Source of the DNA: Candidatus Binatia bacterium
GTDB lineage: Bacteria > Vulcanimicrobiota > Vulcanimicrobiia > Vulcanimicrobiales > Vulcanimicrobiaceae
DNA: 64,000 bases
Assembly (NCBI GenBank): GCA_035544215.1
Contig: DATKHY010000001.1
Location: forward strand, 1-64,000
Reading direction: 5' to 3'
Below, one piece after another: positions 44,454 to 52,450 of the stretch (position 1 is the first letter of the stretch; every line of letters starts with the position of its first letter). Under the pieces are notes generated by a model. The model did not search any database and had not been told where the DNA came from. It saw only the letters and a list, made by a program, of their open reading frames with translations. The translations under genes were made by a program, and so were the position numbers.

Positions 44454-46301
44454 TTGGCCGTCGTGCTGCTCGCGAATATTCAAGTCGCCGCCACAGCAGC
44501 GCCGGCGCCTTCCCCGTCTCCGACGGCGACGCCGCGCTTCGCGCTGCATGTCAGCGGATCGAACGTCTTCGTCGATCAGGCGACCGGCGGTCCCGGCACG
44601 ACGCCGCCCGAGGGTTTCGAGTTCGCGCACGGCTCGCCCATATCGCCGATGTCCCCCTATGACTGGTTTACGGCCGCGCCGATCACGCCCGGCGTCGCCG
44701 GCATCGCGCAGTATGAAATCTCGGGCCTCTACCATGCCGGAGCGGTGGACCTCGGGGCCACGCTCGGAATCGGCGCGCTGACCGGCAGCACGACCAACGC
44801 GCTGTACTGGGGCGAGCCGCCGATCCCCAACTTGAACGATCACGCCATCTCGCGCATCGTTCCGTACTCGATCGTCTTTCCAACGCACGCGGGTCAGGAC
44901 GACGCGAGCGTTTTCAACGCCAGCGTGCTCGGCGGATCCGTCGCCGCCGCGGACGGCACCTGGCGCGTTCGCGGCGGCTATTTCGATTTGAATCAGACCG
45001 ACCGCTTCGTCTTTGCGCCGCCGCCGCTGACGTCCGTGGTTCCCTCGCTCGGCGTGCAGACCGCCGAGACACTCGGCCCGGGCATGCCGTCGATCCAAGG
45101 GTGGACGGCGAGCCCGTCGGCGCTGCCGTTGTTCGGCGCCGACGGCGTGCTGCACGACGGCAACGCGACGCTCGAGCTGACCGATGCGGCCCTGCCGGCG
45201 CTCGCGGGGACGAACGTCCGCTTGACGATGGGCTCGCTCGTGCTCGATCGCGGTGACTACGGCAGGTTCTCGCTACAACTCGCGCACGTCTGGAGCAGCG
45301 GCGCGCCGATCATCACGACGACCTTTTACGGTGTCGATCGGGAGATTCATCCGGGCGCTCAGGGGCGGTTGTTCAGCAGCACGCTCGCCGATCAGGTACA
45401 GACGATCGGCGGCGCGCGCGCCTTCTTCCATCCCGTCAAGAACTGGGACGCGCTCGTCGAGCTCGGGCGCGCGTGGTACGACGCGCGGCTCGTCAGTTAT
45501 CCGGGCACATCGCACTTCGGCAACTACGAGCACTTCAGCCTCGCGCAGCACCTCGGCGACGACGTCGTCACCCTGGAATACCATCGGTTCGATCCGACCT
45601 ACGCCACCATCATCTTGCCGTACGGCATACCCGAGAACGTGTGGAGCATCGCGTGGTCGTGGCCAGGCGTGTGGCTCAAGTCGACCTATCAGCTCGTGGA
45701 CAACACCGTCATCGGCGCGAACCGCGCCGGCGTCCGTCTGAAGTACGATCACGACAACAAGAATCTCGAAGTGCACGTCAGCTTCGGCGATTGGCGGCAG
45801 CTCGTGCCGGAGACGGAGGCAAACGCGTCGCAGGTCGGCTTCGTCGACGGCTTCTTCCTGTTGCAGAAAAACGGATTCGGCACCTTCGGCGAGGACCGGC
45901 AGGCCGGCCTCTACGTGGCCTGGCACCTCAAGAACGACGACCTCGCTTTCGACGGCATCGAAGACTATCTCAGCCGGCGCGCGGATCCGGGTCAGCCGCT
46001 GGACACCGTCGCGACGCGCGCTCCGCAGGCGGCCTTGAGCTGGACGCACCACTTCAGCGACAAGCTGCTCGCCGTCGGCGGCTACGGACGCTACGAGCTC
46101 GCCGGAACGTGGGCGACGACGCCCGTCGACGCGATCTACGGAGACGCGTTCGGTGGCGTGCAGTTCGCGACCGGTCCCCACACCGCGCTGCTCGTCGAGG
46201 CTCGACGCTACGCGCTGGTGGGCCTTCCCTCGATTCCGTACGGGCTTCCCCCGACGATGCGAGGCACGGCACTGATCGTCGACCAGCGGATCGACCTCTG
46301 A
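44454..46301 (+). CDS. Outer-membrane barrel protein of the M-box operon
   Basis: A 615-residue protein. TTG 44454 follows AGGGG. The N-terminus (AVVLLANIQVAATA, then Pro/Ser linker) looks like a signal peptide lacking its basic start. The rest has many amphipathic beta strands ending in aromatic residues (YEISGLYHAGAVDLGATLGIG, WRVRGGYFDLNQ, FSLQLAHVW, AGLYVAWHLK, VGGYGRYEL) and a final strand VDQRIDL. Probably a 16- to 20-strand porin-like channel. Its coupling to the transporter (TGATG overlap) and its riboswitch suggest a Mg2+ or divalent-ion route across the outer membrane. No named family recognised. Confidence 0.65.
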   Translation: MAVVLLANIQVAATAAPAPSPSPTATPRFALHVSGSNVFVDQATGGPGTTPPEGFEFAHGSPISPMSPYDWFTAAPITPGVAGIAQYEISGLYHAGAVDLGATLGIGALTGSTTNALYWGEPPIPNLNDHAISRIVPYSIVFPTHAGQDDASVFNASVLGGSVAAADGTWRVRGGYFDLNQTDRFVFAPPPLTSVVPSLGVQTAETLGPGMPSIQGWTASPSALPLFGADGVLHDGNATLELTDAALPALAGTNVRLTMGSLVLDRGDYGRFSLQLAHVWSSGAPIITTTFYGVDREIHPGAQGRLFSSTLADQVQTIGGARAFFHPVKNWDALVELGRAWYDARLVSYPGTSHFGNYEHFSLAQHLGDDVVTLEYHRFDPTYATIILPYGIPENVWSIAWSWPGVWLKSTYQLVDNTVIGANRAGVRLKYDHDNKNLEVHVSFGDWRQLVPETEANASQVGFVDGFFLLQKNGFGTFGEDRQAGLYVAWHLKNDDLAFDGIEDYLSRRADPGQPLDTVATRAPQAALSWTHHFSDKLLAVGGYGRYELAGTWATTPVDAIYGDAFGGVQFATGPHTALLVEARRYALVGLPSIPYGLPPTMRGTALIVDQRIDL

Positions 46302-47620
46302 TGCAGGCCACGACTACCGCGCGGCTCGTGCGCCCGAGTCTCTGGCGATCGATCATCATGTTTTTGTCGATCGTCGGGCCCGGCATCATCACGGCGAACG
46401 CCGACAACGACGTCGGCGGCATCTGGACCTATTCGCAGGCCGGCGCTCAATTCGGCTACTCGCTGCTGTGGCTGCTGATCCCGATCACGATCGCGCTCAT
46501 CGTCGTCCAGGAGATGTGCGCGCGCATGGGAGCCGTCACCGGGAAGGGCCTGGCCGATCTCATCCGCGAGAATTTCGGCGTCAAGATAACGTTCTGGTGC
46601 CTGCTGCTCTTCGTCTTGGGCGACATCGGAAACACCGCCACCGAGTTCGCCGGTGTCGCGTCTTCCGCACCGATCTTCGGCGGTTACCTGCACGTGCCCA
46701 ACGCCGAGGCGTTCAAGATCGCGCTGGTTGTGGGCGCCGCGATCTTCGTCTTCACGACCGTGACCCGTGGCACGGCCAAGATGGTCGAGCGCGTCTTCTT
46801 CGTCTTTTGCTTCGTCTACGTCGCTTACGTGATCAGCGCTTTCGCCGTGCATCCCCCGTGGGGCGACGTGCTGCGTCAGAGCGTGATCCCGCACTTCCAG
46901 GCCTCGAAGGCGTACATCATCATGATCATCGCCGTGATCGGCACGACGATCTCGCCGTGGATGCAGTTCTACATTCAGGCCGCCGTCGTCGAGAAGGGCG
47001 TGAGGGAGGACGACTACGCGTACTCGCGCCTCGACGTCGTTGCGGGCGGCATATGGACCGACGTGATCGCCTATTTCATCATCGTGGCCTGCGCCGCGAC
47101 GATCTGGATCCACAACCTCCACGCCGCGCACCCGATCAGCGTGAACAACGACGTCAGCGACGTCGCCGCCGCACTCGTACCCATCGCCGGCAAATTCTCC
47201 GCGTTGCTGTTCGGCATCGGGCTGCTCAACGCCGCGGTCTTCACCGCTTCCATCCTGCCGCTGTCGACAGCCTATTACGTCTGCGAGGCGTTTGGGTTCG
47301 AGCGCGGCGTCGACCACCGGTTCTTCGACGCGCCGATCTTTTACGGGTTCTACCTTGCACTCATCGTCATCGGCGCGGGAGCCGTCATCATTCCCGGGGC
47401 GCCGCTGGGCGCGATCATCTTCTACTCGCAGGTTCTCAACGGCATGCTCCTGCCGATCGTTCTCGTGCTAATGCTGCTGCTCATCAACAACAAACGCCTG
47501 ATGGGATCCTGGACGAACAGCCGGACCTTCAACATCATCGCCTGGGCGACCGCGATCATCGTCGGGGCGCTCACGCTCGTGTCGACGGCGCAGATCGTCT
47601 TCCCGCAGCTGGGAAGTTAG
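46301..47620 (+). CDS. Nramp-related Mg2+ transporter (NRMT-like)
   Basis: A 439-residue member of the Nramp superfamily with about eleven helices. In helix 1 the canonical DPGN metal motif is replaced by NADNDVGG, and helix 6 reads GTTISPWMQFYIQAAVVEKG without the Met-Pro-His motif of Mn/Fe transporters. Loss of those soft ligands and control by an M-box match the Nramp-related magnesium transporters first described in Clostridium. I infer Mg2+ uptake across the inner membrane. ATG 46301 overlaps the previous stop. Confidence 0.8.
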   Translation: MQATTTARLVRPSLWRSIIMFLSIVGPGIITANADNDVGGIWTYSQAGAQFGYSLLWLLIPITIALIVVQEMCARMGAVTGKGLADLIRENFGVKITFWCLLLFVLGDIGNTATEFAGVASSAPIFGGYLHVPNAEAFKIALVVGAAIFVFTTVTRGTAKMVERVFFVFCFVYVAYVISAFAVHPPWGDVLRQSVIPHFQASKAYIIMIIAVIGTTISPWMQFYIQAAVVEKGVREDDYAYSRLDVVAGGIWTDVIAYFIIVACAATIWIHNLHAAHPISVNNDVSDVAAALVPIAGKFSALLFGIGLLNAAVFTASILPLSTAYYVCEAFGFERGVDHRFFDAPIFYGFYLALIVIGAGAVIIPGAPLGAIIFYSQVLNGMLLPIVLVLMLLLINNKRLMGSWTNSRTFNIIAWATAIIVGALTLVSTAQIVFPQLGS

Positions 47621-47628
47621 CGTCGTGA

Positions 47629-48148
47629 CCAGCCGCGATCGGCGTCGAGCGTCAGTGGCGCCAGCGCATGGCCGGCCTGCGCACGAACGCGCTCGTCGCC
47701 GTCGGCGCCGCGCTCTTCGCGTCGATCTCGATCCTCATGAACGCGCGAAACAATCCGACCCAAGTAGCCGCCTACGTCGTGTCCGGCGTAGGATTCCTAA
47801 CCGGTGCGGCCGATCGTTGCGCGGATCAACCGCCAGCCGCTCGATCAAACGGAGCTCTCCCAGGTGTACGAGATCGCGGTGACTTCCAACGCGCAGAAGG
47901 AGGAGGCCGTCCGCGCAAGCACGCTCGCGCAGATCCGCGCGACCACTCTGTCACTACGCTCCTTGGAGAGCCACGACGTGGATCAGAGCCACGTCCGCGT
48001 CAAGGCCACGGTCGCCACCACGGCGCGCGCCGACGCGAAACTCGAGCGCATCGTCGGCCGGCTGAGCCTCGATCCGGCGATCGTCGCGGCGAGCTGGCGC
48101 GTGGCGGCCCTCGAGAATCACGAATCGGTCGACGAGGCCGAGGAGTGA
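47629..48148 (+). pseudogene. mgtC/sapB remnant
   Basis: Starting right after the transporter, one frame reads IGVERQWRQRMAGLRTNALV..VVSGVGFLTGA, the conserved MgtC N-terminal block but without helix 1. A second frame (from about 47804) reads VRPIVARINR and continues to the stop at 48148 as the ACT-like C-terminal domain. Some 50-70 residues of the membrane part are missing between the two, with loss of frame. MgtC modulates Mg2+ homeostasis or ATP synthase in other bacteria and fits this operon, but this copy cannot make a normal protein. Confidence 0.75.
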
Positions 48149-48155
48149 TGACGCC

Positions 48156-49277
48156 TCAATCGGTGTCGGGCGCAAGGTCCGCACCGATGATCAGCGCGGT
48201 CGCGGTGCCCGGACGGATCGCCGTGGCGAAGGCCCTCGCTAGCGCCAGCGCGGCGGGCGATCCGCCGATCACGATGCTCCTGCGCTTCACTTTTTCGTCG
48301 ACGAAGGTCGGCACGTTCCAGCCCGCGCCGCGCAGCGCCCCGATGATGGTCCGATCGAAGGCCGCGTTACCGGTCGCGTTCGCGACCAAGACCGCGTCCT
48401 GCGGCGGATCCCCTCGGTCGAAGAGCAGCGCACCGATCAGCTTCGCCCAACGCTGATCCGCGAACACGACGGAGGCGTCGCCGACCCACCCGGCCTTGCT
48501 GGGCAGCGTGAAGGACCGAACGTTGTCGTCGGGCACGTTGCGATAGATCGTGAGGAGCGACGCGAGTTGACCGTTGCTCAGGGTCGTATTGACGTCCTTA
48601 CGCGCGATCTGCAGGATGTGCGCTAGCTTGGCCCAGTTCTGCGGCAGGCTGAGCTGACCCATCATCAGCTTGAGCACTTGCTGCTGGCGCTTGACGCGGC
48701 CGAAGTCGGAGGCCGCGTCGTGCCGGAAGCGCACGTAGCCCGCGACCTGATCGCCGGTGAGATGTTGCTCACCCTTGCGCAGGTGGATGTGCAGCTCCCC
48801 ACTGTTGTCGTCGTAGTCCATGTCCTCGTCGACGTTGACGTCTAGGCCGCCCATCGCGTCGACGATCTTCGACGCCCCCTCGGGCTGCAGCGCAACGATC
48901 GCGTCGATCGGGATGCCTCCCAGCAGTTGGCTCGCCGCTCGTCCGGTGGAGTGCGCGCCGCCGAAGGCGTAGGCCGCGTTGATCTTCATCGAGCCCTGCT
49001 TGGGAATCGGCACCCAGGTATCGCGCGGAATCGACACGAGCGTCGCGGTGCGCCGCGCGACGTCGAGGTGCGCCAGGATGATGGTATCGGTGGTCTCTTC
49101 GTCGGACTGATATCCCAGAATCAGCACGTTCAGTTTGAGCTGACCGAAGTAGTGGCGCGCCGTCTGGGCGACGATCTGCTGCCGGAACGCGAAGCGGTAC
49201 AGAAAGAACCCCGCGACGAGCGCGATTGCAGCTGCGGCCACTATTGCCGCAAAGCGACGCGTTGTTTTTTGTGACAT
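48156..49277 (-). CDS. LytR-CpsA-Psr family protein
   Basis: A 373-residue membrane-anchored protein. ATG 49277 has GGGAGAG upstream; residues ~8-30 are a membrane helix. The LCP catalytic domain (~50-220) includes LVSIPRDTWVPIP and KINAAYAFGG, the two Arg/Asp blocks that bind pyrophosphate-lipid, and VRFRHDAASDFGRVKRQQQ. A LytR_C domain (~285-370) follows. Such enzymes transfer glycopolymers from lipid carriers to cell-wall acceptors. Convergent with the mgtC remnant. Confidence 0.88.
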   Translation of the reverse strand: MSQKTTRRFAAIVAAAAIALVAGFFLYRFAFRQQIVAQTARHYFGQLKLNVLILGYQSDEETTDTIILAHLDVARRTATLVSIPRDTWVPIPKQGSMKINAAYAFGGAHSTGRAASQLLGGIPIDAIVALQPEGASKIVDAMGGLDVNVDEDMDYDDNSGELHIHLRKGEQHLTGDQVAGYVRFRHDAASDFGRVKRQQQVLKLMMGQLSLPQNWAKLAHILQIARKDVNTTLSNGQLASLLTIYRNVPDDNVRSFTLPSKAGWVGDASVVFADQRWAKLIGALLFDRGDPPQDAVLVANATGNAAFDRTIIGALRGAGWNVPTFVDEKVKRRSIVIGGSPAALALARAFATAIRPGTATALIIGADLAPDTD

Positions 49278-49347
49278 TTTCTCTCCCAATAGCCCGCGGC
49301 CGACGGCGATGAACGCCGTCGCCCACGACGAGTCTAGTTTTTGTAGA

Positions 49348-49953
49348 CTAGCCTGCGGCTACGGGAGGTGCGCGTTCTCCGATGCTGCAGAGAACGGGCG
49401 CGAGCTCTTTGAAAGAGCGCGCCTCGAACGTGCGACGCGCGGGGACGGCGCAGCTTCGCACGGCCAGCGTGGCGATCGCGCGGATGAGACGGATGACGCG
49501 CAGCGTCGTCGCCGCGAGCGTGCGAATCGAGCGCCCGAACCAGACTGAGACGCCGGCGCAAACGGCGGCGTGGACCGCCAGGCTGATCAGCGGCGGAGCC
49601 CCGAGCCACACGGCCGGACCAAATAGATGTCCGGCGACGACGAGCTGCTCGGCCGACTCCATACTGTAGAGCGCCAGCAACTGGAGCACGAAGATCGCCG
49701 GAAGCAGCGGGGCGACGCCGCGCGGAAAGGCGCGGCCGGAAACGACCAGTCGCGCCTTGCGGAAGAGGTAGACCGTCATCAACGCGACGCCGGCCAGCAG
49801 GGCCGGTACCACGTCGAGGTTGCTGTGGTCGGTGAAGCTTCCGCGCCCGAACCAGCCCGCGTTGGAGGCAAACTCGACGAGCGGATCCGCTATCGCGGCG
49901 GAAATCACCGCGAGCGCAGCGCAGAATCCCCATCGCACGTAGCAGTTACTCAT
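49348..49953 (-). CDS. Membrane protein, unknown function
   Basis: A 201-residue protein with about five hydrophobic segments (GFCAALAVISAAIADPLV, VVPALLAGVALMTVYLF, APLLPAIFVLQLLALY, LISLAVHAAVCAGVSVWF). The pattern recalls Yip1-type proteins, without a firm match. ATG 49953 lies inside the last codons of mutS (8-base overlap), so it is co-transcribed with it. Confidence 0.6.
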   Translation of the reverse strand: MSNCYVRWGFCAALAVISAAIADPLVEFASNAGWFGRGSFTDHSNLDVVPALLAGVALMTVYLFRKARLVVSGRAFPRGVAPLLPAIFVLQLLALYSMESAEQLVVAGHLFGPAVWLGAPPLISLAVHAAVCAGVSVWFGRSIRTLAATTLRVIRLIRAIATLAVRSCAVPARRTFEARSFKELAPVLCSIGERAPPVAAG

Positions 49954-52450
49954 AGCTTCGCACTTCCGGCGTCAGGAACGACATCTGTCGCTCCGCGGCC
50001 GGCCGCTTCGGCATCTTTTTACGCAGCGGCACGCGCTCCTCGATGTCGGCGTCGCCCGACAGGGCGTCTGCTACCTCCTGCGCTCGCTCGACGACGGCTT
50101 CGGGCAATCCCGCCATGCGCGCGACCTCGATTCCAAATGAGCGGGACGAGCTCCCGGGCTGCACGCGGTGCGAGAACACGGGGGCTCCGCCCGCCGCCCG
50201 ATTTTCCACCGCCGTGATGTGGTAGTTCGCCACCAGCTTCCAGTGTTCGGCCAACGCGCACAACTCGTGGAAGTGGGTCGCGAAGAGCACCAGGGGGGCC
50301 TGCTCGTCGAGACCCAATAGGAACTCGCAGATCGCCTGCGCGATGGCGAGGCCGTCGAGCGTCCCAGTGCCGCGTCCGACCTCGTCGATCAAGAGCAGCG
50401 AGCGCTGCGTGCAGCGCCGCAAGATGTTTGCGGCTTCCGCCATCTCCATATAGAAGGTCGACTGTCCCGACGCGAGATCGTCGCCGGCTCCGATGCGCGT
50501 GAAGATGCGATCGATGATCCCGAGGCGCATCTTCCCCGCCGGCACGAACGAACCGATCTGCGCCATGATCGCGAGCAGTCCCGCCTGCCGAAGATAGGTC
50601 GACTTGCCGCCCATGTTCGGACCGGTAAGCAAGATGAAGCGATGGTCGGCCACGCTCAGGCGCAGGTCGTTCGGAACGAAGTTGGTGCGGAGAACGGCTT
50701 CCATGACGGGATGGCGCCCGTCTTCGAGGACGACGACGCTCTCGTCGGTGAAGCTGGGACGCACGTAGCCGCGCTCGGCAGCGCACTGTGCGAGTGCCGC
50801 GAGGACGTCGATCTCGGCGACGGCCTCGGCGGCCGCGAGCAATCGCTCGATCTCGGCAGCGAGGCGTTCGACAAGCGCCTCGAACAGCTGCTGCTCGAGC
50901 CGCTCCTGGCGTGCCTGCGCGGTCGAAATCGCGAGTTCGAGCTCCTTGAGCTCCGGCGTCACGTAGCGCTCGCCGTTCGCCAGCGTCTGCTTGCGCACGT
51001 AGTCGGGCGGGACCGCTTGCGCGTGGCTCTTGCTCACCTCGATCGCGTAACCGAAGGGGCTCGCGTACTTCACTTTGAGCGTCTTGATCCCGGTGCGCTC
51101 GCGTTCGCGTTGCTCGAGCGCCGACAGCCGCGAGCGGGCGTCGCCGCGCAGCGCAACGCACTCCGCTAGCTCGGCGCTCGCTTCGGCGCGGATCACGCCC
51201 CCCTCCCCGATCTGCGCGGGCGGATCCTCGACCAGCGTGCGCTGCAGGTCGTCGAGCATTTCGCCGAAGTCGCCAATGCGCTCGAAGAGCGCCGCCAGCG
51301 GCGGGAATACGAGCTGGCGCAGCGGCCGCAAGGTCTCCAGCGTTCGCCGCAACGACGCCAGATCGCGCGGGGTCGCGCGGCGAAAGCGAATCTTCTGTGC
51401 GATGCGTTCGAGGTCGAAGGCGCCTTTTAGCACTTCACGGATCGCGCCGCGCCGTGCGTGCTCTTCCAGCAGCGCCGCTATCACGTCGTGTCGCACGGCG
51501 ATTGCCTGCGCGTCGACGAGCGGCGCGAGGATCCAGCGCGCGAGCATCCGTGACCCCATGGACGTGACGCAAAGGTCCAGCGTAGCGAGCAACGTCGCGT
51601 GTGGGTTCTGGCCCTGCGCTTGCGTGAGCTCCAGATGTTTGCGCGTCGCCGCGTCGATCGCCAGAAACTGCCGGCGCCGATAGAGCTGCGGCTCGTTTAG
51701 GCCTCGTTCGCCGTTGGTGACGCCGGTGCGGCTCACGAACGCCCCGAGAGCCTCGAGGGCGCGATGAACGGCCAGCGACTCGCCGATCGAAAAGCCCGAG
51801 AACGCGGCGCGCTCGCGAACGTCCACCAGGTTGACCGCGGGCGTCGTCAGCCGTACATCGGTTCCCTCGAGCGACGCGGCGAGGAACGCGCGCAGATCCG
51901 CCGGGACGTCGGCGACGATTTCGGCGGGTCCGATGCGCGTCAACTCCGCGAGCAGCTCGTCGTACGCGTTCTCGCCGTCGATCGCGGTCGCGGTCGAGTA
52001 GCCGGTCGAAACGTCCGCATATGCGAGCGCAAACGTATCGCCGGCCGCGGCGATCGCGGCGAGGTAGTTGTTCTGTTTGCCGTCGAGGAACTGCTCCTCG
52101 ATCAGCGTTCCCGGGGTCACGAGGCGCACGACGTCGCGGCGCACCAGCCGGTTGGGCTGCGGAACTTCGAGCTGCTCGGCGAGCGCAACGACGAAGCGCT
52201 GCGCGACGAGCCTCGCGAGGTACTGCGAGAGCGCGTGGTGCGGCACGCCCGCCATCGCGACGCGCTTCCCGGCACCAGCCTCTTTGCTCGTCAGCGCAAT
52301 TTGCAAAGCGCGCGCCACAATTTCCGCGTCCTCGCCGTAGGCCTCGTAGAAGTCCCCGACGCGGGAGAGCAGGATCGCCTCGGGATGCTTCGACTTCATC
52401 CCGAAGTACTGCTCGAGCATCGGCGAGTACTTCGGGCCCGACGCCTTCAC
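49946..52450 (-). CDS. mutS: DNA mismatch repair protein MutS
   Basis: An 834-residue MutS. The mismatch-probing F-x-E is in GDFYEAYGEDA near residue 30; connector, lever and clamp regions follow; the C-terminal ABC ATPase has Walker A GPNMGGKST (~residue 610), the ABC signature STFYMEMAE, Walker B LLLIDEVGRGTGTLDG and the His in FATHFHEL. GTG 52450 overlaps the miaB stop (GTGA) and opens just before the conserved N-terminus; longer frames lie in miaB. Confidence 0.95.
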   Translation of the reverse strand: MKASGPKYSPMLEQYFGMKSKHPEAILLSRVGDFYEAYGEDAEIVARALQIALTSKEAGAGKRVAMAGVPHHALSQYLARLVAQRFVVALAEQLEVPQPNRLVRRDVVRLVTPGTLIEEQFLDGKQNNYLAAIAAAGDTFALAYADVSTGYSTATAIDGENAYDELLAELTRIGPAEIVADVPADLRAFLAASLEGTDVRLTTPAVNLVDVRERAAFSGFSIGESLAVHRALEALGAFVSRTGVTNGERGLNEPQLYRRRQFLAIDAATRKHLELTQAQGQNPHATLLATLDLCVTSMGSRMLARWILAPLVDAQAIAVRHDVIAALLEEHARRGAIREVLKGAFDLERIAQKIRFRRATPRDLASLRRTLETLRPLRQLVFPPLAALFERIGDFGEMLDDLQRTLVEDPPAQIGEGGVIRAEASAELAECVALRGDARSRLSALEQRERERTGIKTLKVKYASPFGYAIEVSKSHAQAVPPDYVRKQTLANGERYVTPELKELELAISTAQARQERLEQQLFEALVERLAAEIERLLAAAEAVAEIDVLAALAQCAAERGYVRPSFTDESVVVLEDGRHPVMEAVLRTNFVPNDLRLSVADHRFILLTGPNMGGKSTYLRQAGLLAIMAQIGSFVPAGKMRLGIIDRIFTRIGAGDDLASGQSTFYMEMAEAANILRRCTQRSLLLIDEVGRGTGTLDGLAIAQAICEFLLGLDEQAPLVLFATHFHELCALAEHWKLVANYHITAVENRAAGGAPVFSHRVQPGSSSRSFGIEVARMAGLPEAVVERAQEVADALSGDADIEERVPLRKKMPKRPAAERQMSFLTPEVRSYE

